From contig NZ_VLLI01000001.1 of assembly GCF_007830615.1 (NCBI RefSeq), forward strand, positions 733,276-797,275: a stretch of DNA of 64,000 nt, given 5' to 3'. This document shows, in pieces, positions 18,625 through 27,729 of this stretch. The translations under genes and the position numbers were made by a program. The notes below the pieces were generated by a model. The model was not told the origin of the DNA. It saw only the letters and a list, made by a program, of their open reading frames with translations, and did not search any database. The stretch comes from Mucilaginibacter frigoritolerans. GTDB taxonomy: Bacteria; Bacteroidota; Bacteroidia; Sphingobacteriales; Sphingobacteriaceae. Within the stretch, counting starts at the first letter, position 1; the number at the start of each line of letters is the position of its first letter.

Positions 18625-20412
18625 ATGGAACACATTCGTAATTTTTGTATTATAGCACATATTGACCACGGTAAGAGTACCCTTGCCGACAGGTTATTAG
18701 AATATACCCACACCATTACCCAACGCGAATCACAAGCGCAGTTATTGGATGATATGGACCTGGAACGGGAGCGTGGCATCACCATAAAAAGTCATGCCAT
18801 ACAGATGGATTATGTGCTTGATGGTCAAAAATATGTCCTCAACCTGATTGATACCCCCGGGCACGTGGATTTTTCGTACGAAGTATCACGCTCTATAGCA
18901 GCCTGCGAAGGTGCTTTGCTTATTGTGGATGCAGCACAGGGTATACAGGCGCAAACCATTTCAAACCTGTACCTGGCTCTGGAAAACGACCTGGAGATTA
19001 TCCCGGTATTAAATAAAATGGACCTTCCCGGTGCTATGCCCGAGGAGGTTAAAGACCAGATTGTTGAGCTGATAGGCTGTAAACGCGAAGAAATTTTAGC
19101 GGCATCCGGCAAAACAGGTATGGGTGTGCATGATATTTTACGTGCCATTGTGGAGCGTGTACCTGCTCCTGTTGGTGATCCTGAAGCACCATTACAGGCA
19201 CTTATATTTGATTCTGTTTATAATTCATTCCGTGGCATTGTAGCTTACTTTAAAGTAGTAAACGGCGAGATCCGTAAAGGTGATAAAGTGAAATTCTTTG
19301 CTACCGAGAAACAATATTTAGCAGATGAGGTGGGTACTTTAAAATTAAAGCAACTCCCCAAAGATGTTATTAAAACCGGTGATGTAGGTTACATCATTTC
19401 AGGTATAAAGGAAGCACGTGAGGTTAAGGTGGGAGATACTATAACCCGTGTTGATCGCCCATGCGAGCAAGGGATACAGGGCTTTGAGGAAGTAAAACCA
19501 ATGGTATTTGCAGGTATTTACCCTGTTGATACCGATGATTTTGAGGAACTGCGTGAATCAATGGCGAAATTGCAGCTGAATGATGCTTCACTGGTTTTTG
19601 AACCGGAATCATCTGCGGCTTTAGGATTTGGTTTCCGTTGCGGTTTCCTTGGGATGCTGCACATGGAGATTATCCAGGAACGCTTGGAACGCGAGTTTGA
19701 TATGACGGTTATTACTACCGTTCCTAACGTATCCTATATTGCTTATACCACAAAAGGTGAACCTATAACGGTTAACAATCCATCAGATTTGCCTGACCCA
19801 AGCAGAATTGACTATGTGGAAGAACCGTACATAAAAGCTACCATCATCTCCAAATCTGAATATGTTGGCTCTATAATGTCCTTGTGTATTCAGAAACGCG
19901 GTTACATAAAAAACCAGTCATATCTTACTTCTGATCGTGTGGAACTGATTTTTGAAATGCCAATGGGCGAGATCGTATTCGACTTTTATGATAAGCTGAA
20001 AACCATATCCAAAGGCTATGCCTCATTTGATTATCATCAGATCGGGTACCGTAAATCAGATTTGGTTAGGTTGGATATCCGCTTAAACGCTGAACCTGTT
20101 GATGCCCTGTCCTCATTAATCTTCAGAGGAAATTCATACGATTTTGGTAAGAAAATCTGCGAAAAGTTAAAAGAGTTGATACCGCGCCAGCAGTTTGAAA
20201 TTATTATACAGGCATCTATCGGTGCCAAAATTATAGCCCGCGAAACGGTGAAAGCCCTGCGTAAAGACGTAACCGCCAAATGTTATGGTGGTGATATCTC
20301 CCGTAAGCGTAAACTATTGGAAAAACAGAAAAAAGGTAAAAAACGCATGCGCCAGGTTGGTAACGTAGAGATACCTCAATCGGCATTTATGGCGGTGTTG
20401 AAACTGGATTAA
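18625..20412 (+). CDS. lepA: Elongation factor 4 (back-translocase GTPase)
   Basis: The 595-residue protein is LepA/EF4, a ribosome-bound GTPase. G1 is AHIDHGKST (residues 11-19), the switch II region is [11 protein letters not shown]4 is NKMD, and the LepA-specific C-terminal domain includes [20 protein letters not shown] and the ending [17 protein letters not shown]. Length and ending match the family. A TATTTTTG element (18610-18617) just upstream resembles the Bacteroidota -7 box, although no clear -33 box is seen. Confidence 0.98.
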   Translation: MEHIRNFCIIAHIDHGKSTLADRLLEYTHTITQRESQAQLLDDMDLERERGITIKSHAIQMDYVLDGQKYVLNLIDTPGHVDFSYEVSRSIAACEGALLIVDAAQGIQAQTISNLYLALENDLEIIPVLNKMDLPGAMPEEVKDQIVELIGCKREEILAASGKTGMGVHDILRAIVERVPAPVGDPEAPLQALIFDSVYNSFRGIVAYFKVVNGEIRKGDKVKFFATEKQYLADEVGTLKLKQLPKDVIKTGDVGYIISGIKEAREVKVGDTITRVDRPCEQGIQGFEEVKPMVFAGIYPVDTDDFEELRESMAKLQLNDASLVFEPESSAALGFGFRCGFLGMLHMEIIQERLEREFDMTVITTVPNVSYIAYTTKGEPITVNNPSDLPDPSRIDYVEEPYIKATIISKSEYVGSIMSLCIQKRGYIKNQSYLTSDRVELIFEMPMGEIVFDFYDKLKTISKGYASFDYHQIGYRKSDLVRLDIRLNAEPVDALSSLIFRGNSYDFGKKICEKLKELIPRQQFEIIIQASIGAKIIARETVKALRKDVTAKCYGGDISRKRKLLEKQKKGKKRMRQVGNVEIPQSAFMAVLKLD

Positions 20413-20435
20413 GCCCCGGTTCAAGGGTGTCAAGG

Positions 20436-20774
20436 ATGAAATATTTACAATTAACCTTTTATTCTTTTACAGGTATAAAAAAAATAATTGATTTAGGTGA
20501 TTTTTCTTATGCCGAGTGGATTGTATATGATAATGACGTGCCGAAGTATCATATCAATTTATATACTGAACTTAAGTCAGATATGATGATTAATTCGATC
20601 CTCAATAAAAAAGAAAACACAATAGAGGGTATACTTAAGAATATTAATACCCAATACGGAACAAAATTATCGTTAACTACCAGACCATTAATTATGCTGT
20701 TAAAGAAAGAAGAGCTAGTCGAGCTTGATTTAGGTACTCTTCCTGAACAGTGGGTTAAAAATATTATACAATGA
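20436..20774 (+). CDS. Small hypothetical protein coupled to folD
   Basis: The ATG at 20436 ([11 protein letters not shown]) is preferred over a GTG three codons upstream. The 112-residue product is soluble and lacks a signal peptide; I do not recognise a family. Visible features are an N-terminal alternating strand segment, a Lys/Glu/Asn-rich middle and an acidic [12 protein letters not shown] end. Its TGA overlaps the folD ATG (ATGA at 20771-20774), so the two are translationally coupled. Its 24-base distance from lepA suggests all three share a transcript. Confidence 0.6.
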   Translation: MKYLQLTFYSFTGIKKIIDLGDFSYAEWIVYDNDVPKYHINLYTELKSDMMINSILNKKENTIEGILKNINTQYGTKLSLTTRPLIMLLKKEELVELDLGTLPEQWVKNIIQ

Positions 20775-21652
20775 AGCTTTTAGACGGAAAATACGTATCA
20801 GAAAAACTTAAGGGTGAAATAGCTATATCGGCAGCTAAAATATTGGAGGCAACCGGTCGTAAACCACACCTGGTTGCGGTGTTGGTTGGGCACGATGGCG
20901 GCAGCGAAACCTATGTAGCCAGCAAGATTAAAAACTGCGAGCAGGTAGGCTTTAAATCTACTTTAGTTAGATATGAAAGTGATGTAACCGAGGAAGAGCT
21001 GCTAAACAAAGTAGCCGAGCTGAATGCTGATGCTGATATTGATGGTATTATTGTACAACTACCCTTACCAAAACACATCGACCCTGAAAAAGTAACCGAG
21101 CGTATTGATTACCGTAAGGATGTGGATGGCTTTCACCCGGTAAATTTGGGTCGTATGCAGCGCAATTTACCATCATTTATCCCGGCAACACCTTATGGCA
21201 TTACCTTAATGCTGAAAGAATATGGAATTGAAACCGCAGGCAAGCATTGCGTGGTAGTGGGTCGCAGTAATATTGTGGGCTCACCTATAAGCATCCTGAT
21301 GGCACGCAACACCTATCCGGGTAACTGTACCGTAACCATTTGCCATAGCCGTACGCCTGATATTAAAAGCATCACCCTGCAAGCAGATATTCTGATAGTA
21401 GCCATCGGCAAAAAGAACTTTATTACTGCCGATATGGTAAAAGAAGGTGTAGTAGTGGTTGACGTAGGCATGAACCGCGAAACCAGCACCCTAACCAAAT
21501 CGGGCTTTAAGCTGTATGGCGATGTGGATTTCGAAAACGTAGCCCCTAAATCATCATTCATTACCCCGGTTCCCGGTGGCGTAGGCTTAATGACCATTAT
21601 CGGCTTACTCAGAAACACTTTGGCTTCCGCAAATAAGGAAGTTTATAGTTAA
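20771..21652 (+). CDS. folD: Methylenetetrahydrofolate dehydrogenase / cyclohydrolase
   Basis: The 293-residue bifunctional enzyme interconverts 5,10-methylene-, methenyl- and 10-formyl-tetrahydrofolate using NADP. Signatures are YVASK (Tyr48, Lys52 catalytic), [13 protein letters not shown], the [13 protein letters not shown] segment, the cofactor loop [12 protein letters not shown] and the C-terminal [12 protein letters not shown]. The start overlaps the preceding small gene. The gene is followed by the first block of interspersed repeats. Confidence 0.98.
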   Translation: MKLLDGKYVSEKLKGEIAISAAKILEATGRKPHLVAVLVGHDGGSETYVASKIKNCEQVGFKSTLVRYESDVTEEELLNKVAELNADADIDGIIVQLPLPKHIDPEKVTERIDYRKDVDGFHPVNLGRMQRNLPSFIPATPYGITLMLKEYGIETAGKHCVVVGRSNIVGSPISILMARNTYPGNCTVTICHSRTPDIKSITLQADILIVAIGKKNFITADMVKEGVVVVDVGMNRETSTLTKSGFKLYGDVDFENVAPKSSFITPVPGGVGLMTIIGLLRNTLASANKEVYS

Positions 21653-21965
21653 GTCGATAGTCGATGGACCATGGTAGAAGGTTATTGGTATAAAATTTCT
21701 TCTTGTCATGTTGATCCGCCGATAGGCTGAGAAACATCTTCTTCGCCTTGCAGGTAGACGAATATCTGTTGAAGAAGATCCTTCGTTCCTCATTGGCTAT
21801 GGTCCATCGACTATGGACTATGGACTTTCCCCGTACCGTCCGTCCGAAAACAAGTATAGGGTATAGCGCAACAATGCGGACAGGAGAGTCCATAGTCCAT
21901 GGGTACTTCGCTATCAATTTTCCCGCATTCACCATGGTCTATGGTCCATCGACTATGGACTCCTC
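21653..21965. repeat. Intergenic repeat mosaic 1 (between convergent folD and NTF2-like gene)
   Basis: No gene is supported here. Palindrome-like strings of the GTCCATAGTCGATGGACC type fill 21655-21675, 21798-21830, 21887-21903 and 21930-21961. A longer module (21697-21795) is related to an inverted-repeat element at 27554-27646. Between them, 21833-21882 is one copy of the interspersed element with core CAAGTATAGGGT found eight times between 21.8 and 34.6 kb. The mosaic may end transcription from both sides. Confidence 0.85.
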
Positions 21966-22400
21966 TTACAAATACTCTTCCGGTATCTGGTAATTTTCAT
22001 TCTCATCGGCCCAGGCCATTGAGGTAATGAGCCAGCTGTCGTCTGTCTGGATAAATTGAATATAGTTAATACCGCGTGGCAGGTTATCGGTTTGGTAATC
22101 AGAAAAATTGTATTCATAAACGCTGATGCGCTGTGCCACCTTGCCAAATATTTCGGTTTTGGCATAAAGCTCCCTTTGCATAAATTGTTTGAGGGTGCCT
22201 TCAGCAATCTGCGATTCGAGGGTTTGTGTAAAGCTTTGGGCAGTAAACACAAAGGGCTTGCTAAAGCTGTTGTTAATCAGCAGGCCATCACCATAAAATA
22301 ATATTTTTACGCTATCCAGATCAGGAACTTCGCCATCCTGAAAAGATAAAGATTCATAAAATTCTTCTGTAACGTAATCTATTGCTCTTGGATTCATCAT
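21966..22400 (-). CDS. NTF2-like (SnoaL/DUF4440-type) small protein
   Basis: The 144-residue protein has the look of a cone-shaped NTF2-like fold: an N-terminal helix (YVTEEFYESLS), hydrophobic strands (VKILFYGDGLLI), a helix (ESQIAEGTLKQFMQ) and C-terminal strands (INYIQFIQTDDSWLITSMAW). There is no signal peptide. Family assignment is from pattern only, and no catalytic residues can be named. Its ATG overlaps the TGA of the Rieske gene (ATGA), so the two are translationally coupled and presumably work together. Confidence 0.55.
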   Translation of the reverse strand: MMNPRAIDYVTEEFYESLSFQDGEVPDLDSVKILFYGDGLLINNSFSKPFVFTAQSFTQTLESQIAEGTLKQFMQRELYAKTEIFGKVAQRISVYEYNFSDYQTDNLPRGINYIQFIQTDDSWLITSMAWADENENYQIPEEYL

Positions 22401-22735
22401 TTTAGTAACTGTTTAAGTTTTTCCCAAAAGGTATTAATGCCAATGTAAATGGCATCATCCTGTATTTTAACCGGGAAAGTGTAAATAAAATCATTTTGCC
22501 CGGTGCTGCCTTTGCCTGTATGCAAATCATATGAATAACGATGGAGTGGGCAAATTAGTTTTTGATTTTTGCACCAGCCTAAGCTTAAATCGCCACCGGC
22601 ATGAGGGCACCTGGCCGAGACGGCAAATATATCGCCCTCGGCGCCAACAACGCAAATACTTTTACCACCAATTTTAACTTTTTTAATGAAGGCTTGCTGT
22701 GTTGGTTTAAGTTCAGGTATTTTATACCATCTCAT
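22397..22735 (-). CDS. Rieske [2Fe-2S] ferredoxin-like protein
   Basis: The 112-residue single-domain Rieske protein carries both cluster boxes: Cys43-x-His45 in ARCPHAGGDLSLG and Cys62-x2-His65 in LICPLHRYSYDL. It has no membrane anchor, so it is soluble and resembles the ferredoxin components of dioxygenases or NirD-like proteins. No oxygenase is adjacent, so the electron partner is unknown. It is flanked by a lipoprotein gene upstream (22-base gap) and a coupled NTF2-like gene downstream, forming a three-gene minus-strand operon. Confidence 0.88.
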   Translation of the reverse strand: MRWYKIPELKPTQQAFIKKVKIGGKSICVVGAEGDIFAVSARCPHAGGDLSLGWCKNQKLICPLHRYSYDLHTGKGSTGQNDFIYTFPVKIQDDAIYIGINTFWEKLKQLLK

Positions 22736-22757
22736 ACGGTATTAATCTCATAAGGTA

Positions 22758-23522
22758 TTAATAATCAATTTTTAAATTCATTACTGATGGATTTTTTATT
22801 ACATCATCCATATTGGTAATTAAGGTCACCCGCTTTCTATCGGCTGATATAATGGCTTTTGGGTTATTTACTTTTTTAATGGGTTTGGCAAAGTTAAGTA
22901 CCACTTTATAAGGCATATCAATGAGCATAGCTTTGGCCATGGCAAAGGTTGAAGCCGTTTTTTTAAGGAAAGCATTAAACTTAACCTTATCAATTACACG
23001 GTAAAATTTATGGGGCGTAATTTCGTACAGGTAATAATCTTCGCCGGCAAGCAGCTGCTGGGCATCAAAGCCTTTGGGGTTTTTATCGGTTTTGGTTACC
23101 CCGTTAAGCTGACTGCTCATGGATATTTTGGATAAATGCTGCAAATAATATTGCAAATCAGCAGGGTTTTTGGCATGGTGGTCAATACTTACCTTCATAA
23201 GGTTTTTAGGCAGATTCATCTTTACTGATAAGTTGCTCCCTTTAGCCATGTCTGCCTCTTCCACAGTCATTTTTTGCTGGGTACTATCGGGCAGGGCCGA
23301 ATAAAAGTTGAGCGTCGTATCTTTAACAATAGCAAATTGAGGGGTGGATTTAACTGAGTCGGTCATGAGGTTCATCAGTACCGATACGGCGCGGCTCATA
23401 TCAAAAGCATAAATCACATTGCAGGAGCCATCGGGTTTAAAATCATACTTTTCCTCAATGTCTACACACGAAGAAAGGCAAAGCATTACGAAAAGCAATA
23501 AGGGATAGTAGCATTTTTTCAT
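22758..23522 (-). CDS. Hypothetical lipoprotein
   Basis: This 254-residue protein has a lipoprotein signal peptide (LLLFVMLCLSSC, Cys19) and then a mainly soluble alpha/beta chain. I do not recognise a named family. The opening after the Cys (VDIEEKYDFKPDGSC) and the alternating strands resemble Bacteroidota lipoproteins that sit in the periplasm. It heads the three-gene minus-strand operon with the Rieske and NTF2-like genes. A second Cys (in GSCNV) is present in the mature part. Confidence 0.65.
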   Translation of the reverse strand: MKKCYYPLLLFVMLCLSSCVDIEEKYDFKPDGSCNVIYAFDMSRAVSVLMNLMTDSVKSTPQFAIVKDTTLNFYSALPDSTQQKMTVEEADMAKGSNLSVKMNLPKNLMKVSIDHHAKNPADLQYYLQHLSKISMSSQLNGVTKTDKNPKGFDAQQLLAGEDYYLYEITPHKFYRVIDKVKFNAFLKKTASTFAMAKAMLIDMPYKVVLNFAKPIKKVNNPKAIISADRKRVTLITNMDDVIKNPSVMNLKIDY

Positions 23523-23880
23523 AGTGCCGAATTTGAAGTAAGTATAACCAAAATAGATGAAAAATCAAAGGTTTATTTGGTTCATTTAATAGTCCATGGT
23601 CCATAGTCGATAGACCATGGTAGGAGGTTATTGGGTGATGGAGTTCATGGTTGATAGTTCATGGATCATGGCAGTACAACTTTCCCGGCATTGCTATGGA
23701 CCATCGACTGTGGACTATAGGCCCATCCCGTACCGTCCGAAGCGGAGTATAGGGTAGGTGTTGACATTGCGGACAAGAGAGTCCATGGTCGATAGACGAT
23801 AGACCATGGATAATCCGTCATCAAATTCAACTATGGACCATGGACTATGGACTTCCTACTATGGACCATCGACTATGGAC
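23523..23880. repeat. Intergenic repeat mosaic 2 (upstream of queE)
   Basis: Strings of CCATGGTCCATAGTCGATAG type are found at 23590-23620, 23645-23668, 23693-23720 and 23780-23880. Bases 23730-23775 are a variant copy of the CAAGTATAGGGT-type interspersed element (here AGCGGAGTATAGGGT). A segment at 23668-23702 (CAACTTTCCCGGCATTGC) recurs in reverse at 31580-31605. Unlike most other mosaics it lies between divergent genes, so it sits upstream of two promoters. Confidence 0.85.
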
Positions 23881-23913
23881 TGACAAAACTATCAACTCAA
23901 AAAAAACCTTCGC

Positions 23914-23945
23914 CTTTATCGTTTCGTCATAAAACCGTACTTTTG
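23914..23945 (+). promoter_or_regulatory. Putative Bacteroidota promoter of queE
   Basis: TACTTTTG at 23938-23945 fits the -7 consensus TAnnTTTG, and TTTA at 23914-23917 lies 20 bases upstream at the -33 position (consensus TTTG). A start about 5-8 bases downstream would leave a leader of under ten bases before the ATG at 23955. Confidence 0.5.
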
Positions 23946-23954
23946 CACTTTATT

Positions 23955-24578
23955 ATGGCACACCAGATACCGGACGACGGCACATTGCTTCCTTTAATGG
24001 AAGAATTTTATACGATACAGGGCGAGGGATTTAACACCGGCAAGGCTGCATACTTTATTCGCCTGGGTGGCTGCGATGTAGGTTGCCACTGGTGCGATGT
24101 AAAGGAAAGCTGGGATGCCGAGCTGCATGCCCTTACTGCTGCCGATCAGATTATTGCCAATGCTTCTGTACATCCATCAAAAGCAGTGGTAGTTACCGGT
24201 GGCGAGCCATTGATCTATAACCTTGATTACCTTACCGCAGGTTTACAGCAAAAAGGCATCAAAACCTTTATCGAAACATCCGGTGCTTACCCGCTGTCGG
24301 GTAGTTGGGACTGGATCTGCCTGTCGCCTAAAAAGTTTAAGTCGCCCATGCCATCTGTGGCCGAAAAGGCCGATGAGCTGAAGGTGATCATCTTCAACAA
24401 ATCAGACTTTGAGTTTGCTGAGTGTAATGCCAAACTGGTATCCAATACCTGTAAGCTGTTTCTGCAACCTGAATGGTCAAAATCAAAAGAAATGATACCC
24501 CTTATTGTTGATTATGTGATGAATAATCCGCAGTGGGAAATATCTTTACAAACACATAAATATCTCAACATCCCGTAA
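23955..24578 (+). CDS. queE: 7-carboxy-7-deazaguanine synthase (radical SAM)
   Basis: The start at 23955 (MAHQIPDDGTLLP) is chosen because the longer frame would begin inside repeat DNA. The 207-residue protein is QueE, which converts 6-carboxytetrahydropterin to CDG in queuosine synthesis. EEFYTIQGEGFNTGKAAYF is the QueE opening, Cys40/Cys44/Cys47 (GGCDVGCHWCD) bind the 4Fe-4S cluster, and VVTGGEPLIY is the SAM-binding GGE motif. No other queuosine gene is nearby in the window. The final tryptophan-containing segment and length fit the family. Confidence 0.93.
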   Translation: MAHQIPDDGTLLPLMEEFYTIQGEGFNTGKAAYFIRLGGCDVGCHWCDVKESWDAELHALTAADQIIANASVHPSKAVVVTGGEPLIYNLDYLTAGLQQKGIKTFIETSGAYPLSGSWDWICLSPKKFKSPMPSVAEKADELKVIIFNKSDFEFAECNAKLVSNTCKLFLQPEWSKSKEMIPLIVDYVMNNPQWEISLQTHKYLNIP

Positions 24579-25002
24579 GGAAATAGGTAGCCCCCTCTAA
24601 ATCTCCCCCGGAAGGGGAGACTTTAACTTCGCACGCGCTTATCTTTTTAAGTTCTCCCTACCGGGGAGGATTTAGGTGGGGCTTCATTATCCCGAAGGTC
24701 AAAAATCTTTTCACGATAAAATAATAAGTGTACCTTAGTTGATATTTCGTGTATCATAATGAGCAATCTTATTAGTTAAGGAAAATGCTTTTTTCAATTG
24801 CCATAATTACCTTCTTTGCGCGAAGCGGAGAGAAGGTCGACCAGCGCAGCGTCGTCGGGATGAGTCCACACCGTCAATGCACTTACGTTAATGTCGCTAG
24901 CAGAGTGGACTCACCCGAACATTGCTCCGCTCGTTCACCCTCTCTATGGCAAGCCATAAAGAGGGTTGGGAAAATTTATTCTTAACCTAACGATATCGCA
25001 TA
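24579..25002. repeat. Intergenic repeats: large inverted repeat and a second module
   Basis: Bases 24589-24623 and 24649-24684 form an imperfect inverted repeat of about 35-bp arms (AGCCCCCTCTAAATCTCCCC and its near complement), which should fold into a strong hairpin behind queE. A second module at about 24836-24975 (GACTCACCCG, CACCCTCTCT and AAAGAGGG blocks) is related to sequence at 31330-31403. A 66-codon open frame across 24785-24985 is repeat DNA, not a gene. Promoter elements of the next gene must lie near the end. Confidence 0.8.
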
Positions 25003-26904
25003 ATGAGGGTTACCTTTTGCTCAATATTTTTGATTCTTATGTCGGTTTTTGCATTTGCCCAGCAAAAACAATTCAGCACCACCAATAAAACGGCTATAGG
25101 ATATTTTGTTGATGCCAACCATAGTTTGGACGACAATATGTACGATGAAGCCGTCACCCAGCTTAAGCAGGCTATTGATGAGGATAGTAAGTTTATAGAG
25201 GCCCATTTGCTGCTTGCCGATGTATATCATGCTAAAAGACTGTACCAGGCTTCTATTGCCGAATACCTGAAGGTAATTGCCCTGAACCCGGAGTTTAACA
25301 AGGCTGTTTACCTTAAACTTGGGAGTGATGAAATTGGCGCTGCCCAATATGACAATGCCCTTAAACACCTGCAAAAGTATTTAGGCTACCCGGATATCAC
25401 CCCCAAAACCAGCACAATGGCACAAAAGCTGGTGGCCGATTGCACCTTCAGCATTGATGCTGTGGCGCATCCGGTGCCCTTTAAACCGCTCAACATGGGC
25501 CCGGCAATAAATACTGCCGATGACGAGTACCTGCCTGTAGCCACTGCCGATGAAAGCACCCTGATATTTACCCGCAAAATAAACAACAACGAAGATTTTT
25601 ATAAAAGCATTATGGTTGATGGCAAGTGGCAAACCGCTACCTACCTGAGCAATCGCATTAACACGCCCGAGTATAATGAAGGCGCACAATCTATCTCGCA
25701 GGATGGTAAGTTTCTGTTTTTTACGGGATGTAACCGCCCGGATGGTATGGGCCGATGCGATATTTATGTGGCCCAAAAGAAAGGCGACGACTGGGGCAAA
25801 CCCTTCGACCTGAGTGCTCCTGTTAATACACCCGGATGGGAAGCTCAACCCTCCATTAGTGCCGATGGACGTGCCCTGTATTTTGTGAGCAATCGTGCTG
25901 GTGGATATGGTGGTTACGACATCTGGAAATCAACCCTTACAGATAAGGGATGGGGTGAGCCTGAAAACCTCGGTCCCAATATTAATACGGCGTATAATGA
26001 GCAATCGCCCTTTATTCATGCTGATGATAGTACGCTTTACTTCTGCTCAAACGGCTGGCCGGGTTTAGGGGGGATGGATGTATTTGTGAGTCGCCTGAGT
26101 AAGGATGGTAAATGGCAAAAGCCCGAAAACTTGGGTTATCCGATCAATACCAATGGCGATGAGGCAGGCTTAACGCTGAGTGCCAATGGCAAGGATGCTT
26201 TTTACTCGTCGAACAATTTAAATGGCCTTGGTGGATATGATATTTACACCTTCGAGCTGCCTGCTAATGTAAAGCCACGTGTGGTAACCTATGTAAAGGG
26301 TAAGGTGAGCGATGCCAAAACCCTGCAACCGCTGGAAGCTGCCATAGAGATCATCAACCTGCAAAAAAACACGCCCGTATACCAGGATTACAGCGACCCC
26401 CAGCAAGGCGATTTCCTGGCTACCCTTACCGCGGGGAATGATTATGGTCTCAATATTTCAAAAACGGGATACCTGTTTTACTCTGAGCATTTCTCGCTGG
26501 CGGGGCATGAGCCGACAGATCCGTTTAACATAACCGTATTGCTGCAACCCATTGAAGTGGGCGATAAGGTGATACTGAACAATGTGTTTTTTGATACCAA
26601 TAAGTTTAATCTGCGGGATGAATCCATTTCCGAGCTGCAAAAGCTGGTTGACTTTTTGACTCTTAACCCAAGCTTGCACATAGAAGTATCGGGCCATACC
26701 GATAACGTGGGTAACGATGCCGCGAACCAGGTGCTATCAGAAAACCGCGCCAAAGCAGTTTGCCAATACCTGGTAAACCACAGCATTGGCGCCGCCCGAC
26801 TAAGCTACAAAGGCTACGGCAAAACCCAACCCATATCCCCCAACACCACCGACGACGGCCGCCAAAAGAACCGCAGAACGGAGATAAAGATTGTGGCGAA
26901 ATAG
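25003..26904 (+). CDS. OmpA family protein with TPR and PD40 repeats
   Basis: The 633-residue exported protein (signal peptide ending FAFAQQK) has, in order, TPR units (about 35-130), several PD40/WD40-like beta-propeller repeats (for example ISADGRALYFVSNRAGGYGG), a carboxypeptidase-regulatory-like domain (about 425-500) and a C-terminal OmpA peptidoglycan-binding domain (HTDNVGNDAANQVLSENRAK). This order matches Bacteroidota envelope proteins related to PorE of the type IX secretion system, but no other T9SS gene is adjacent, so that role is only possible. It is anchored to peptidoglycan and probably the outer membrane. Confidence 0.85.
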   Translation: MRVTFCSIFLILMSVFAFAQQKQFSTTNKTAIGYFVDANHSLDDNMYDEAVTQLKQAIDEDSKFIEAHLLLADVYHAKRLYQASIAEYLKVIALNPEFNKAVYLKLGSDEIGAAQYDNALKHLQKYLGYPDITPKTSTMAQKLVADCTFSIDAVAHPVPFKPLNMGPAINTADDEYLPVATADESTLIFTRKINNNEDFYKSIMVDGKWQTATYLSNRINTPEYNEGAQSISQDGKFLFFTGCNRPDGMGRCDIYVAQKKGDDWGKPFDLSAPVNTPGWEAQPSISADGRALYFVSNRAGGYGGYDIWKSTLTDKGWGEPENLGPNINTAYNEQSPFIHADDSTLYFCSNGWPGLGGMDVFVSRLSKDGKWQKPENLGYPINTNGDEAGLTLSANGKDAFYSSNNLNGLGGYDIYTFELPANVKPRVVTYVKGKVSDAKTLQPLEAAIEIINLQKNTPVYQDYSDPQQGDFLATLTAGNDYGLNISKTGYLFYSEHFSLAGHEPTDPFNITVLLQPIEVGDKVILNNVFFDTNKFNLRDESISELQKLVDFLTLNPSLHIEVSGHTDNVGNDAANQVLSENRAKAVCQYLVNHSIGAARLSYKGYGKTQPISPNTTDDGRQKNRRTEIKIVAK

Positions 26905-27671
26905 TTCATGGTTGATGGTTCATAGATCATAGTCGATGGTTGAAATAGTATCTCGCGATCCTTCTCCGCGCGTCATTGCGAGGTACTGCCTGTCCAGAAC
27001 TTGTTTCGGGAAAGCAACCTCTACTGAGGACAATCAACAGCACGGTATTACGTCATCTAACAAAATCCATCTCCATTGACTTGCAAGGCGTATAGATTGC
27101 TTCGTACCTCGCAATGACGTTGTGGTGAGATTCGTATCGTCTGTCCGGTTTTGAGTATAGGGTAGGTGATGACATTGCGGACGGAGAGGGCTATGGACCA
27201 TCGACCATCAACTATGGACTTACCAAAACCATACCGTCCGTCCGAAACCAAGTATAGGGTACAGCGCAACAATGCGGATGGATCTACAACCTCAACTCTC
27301 TCGCGGCGTCATGGTGAGGAACGAAGCCATCTCTACTGAGGACAATCAACAGCACGGTATTACGTCATCTAACAATATCTATCTCCACTGATCTGCATGG
27401 CGTATAGATTGCTTCGTACCTCGCAATGACGCCAGTAGAAAGGTTTGAGCTAGATACAATAGCACTCCTCCGTCCGCTTTGTCAACCACCACCCTATACT
27501 TGTTTTCGGACGGACGGTACAGGGGGGAGTCTTTACATAGGATAATCTTCTTTTTGTCATGTTGAGCGTGAGCGAAACATCTTCTTCGCCTGGTAGGTAG
27601 ACGAATTTCTATTGAAGAAGATCCTTCGCTCTCGCTCAGGATGACAATTCGCACCAAAACTCATCAACCAA
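26905..27671. repeat. Intergenic repeat mosaic 3 (largest, between convergent genes)
   Basis: No gene is supported. The stretch holds an element with perfect 16-bp inverted ends (CGTCATTGCGAGGTAC at 26971-26986 and its complement at 27104-27119), a second shorter copy at 27306-27432 with the same internal block, three copies of the CAAGTATAGGGT-type element (27134-27182, 27232-27279, and reversed 27471-27520), and an element with 22-bp inverted ends (27555-27576 and 27625-27646). Short CCATAGTCGATGG-type strings fill the joints. Confidence 0.88.
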
Positions 27672-27707
27672 CAACAAAAAAGCCCCCGAAAATTAATCCG
27701 AGGGCTT
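27672..27707 (-). terminator. Rho-independent terminator of recQ
   Basis: Read on the minus strand, AAGCCCTCG (27707-27699) pairs with CGGGGGCTT (27688-27680) with one G-U pair, followed by TTTTTGTTG. It lies 23 bases behind the recQ stop codon. Confidence 0.9.
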
Positions 27708-27729
27708 GTATGCGTTAAAGCTTGTGTGC

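Noticed and set aside
21748..21993. 81-codon frame between folD and the NTF2-like gene
   Set aside because: It translates the interspersed repeat mosaic and overlaps the start of the neighbouring gene's 3' end.
23847..23954. N-terminal extension of QueE
   Set aside because: The 36 extra codons are translated repeat strings (CCATAGTCGATGG type); the family N-terminus begins at 23955.
24785..24985. 66-codon open frame behind queE
   Set aside because: It lies wholly within repeat sequence that recurs near 31330-31500; no protein-like composition and no conserved start.
25381..25848. 155-codon minus-strand frame inside the OmpA/PD40 gene
   Set aside because: Antisense to PD40 repeats with no upstream start signal or family features.
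27379..27657. 92-codon minus-strand frame in the 27-kb repeat block
   Set aside because: Made entirely of three repeat modules; no independent coding signal.
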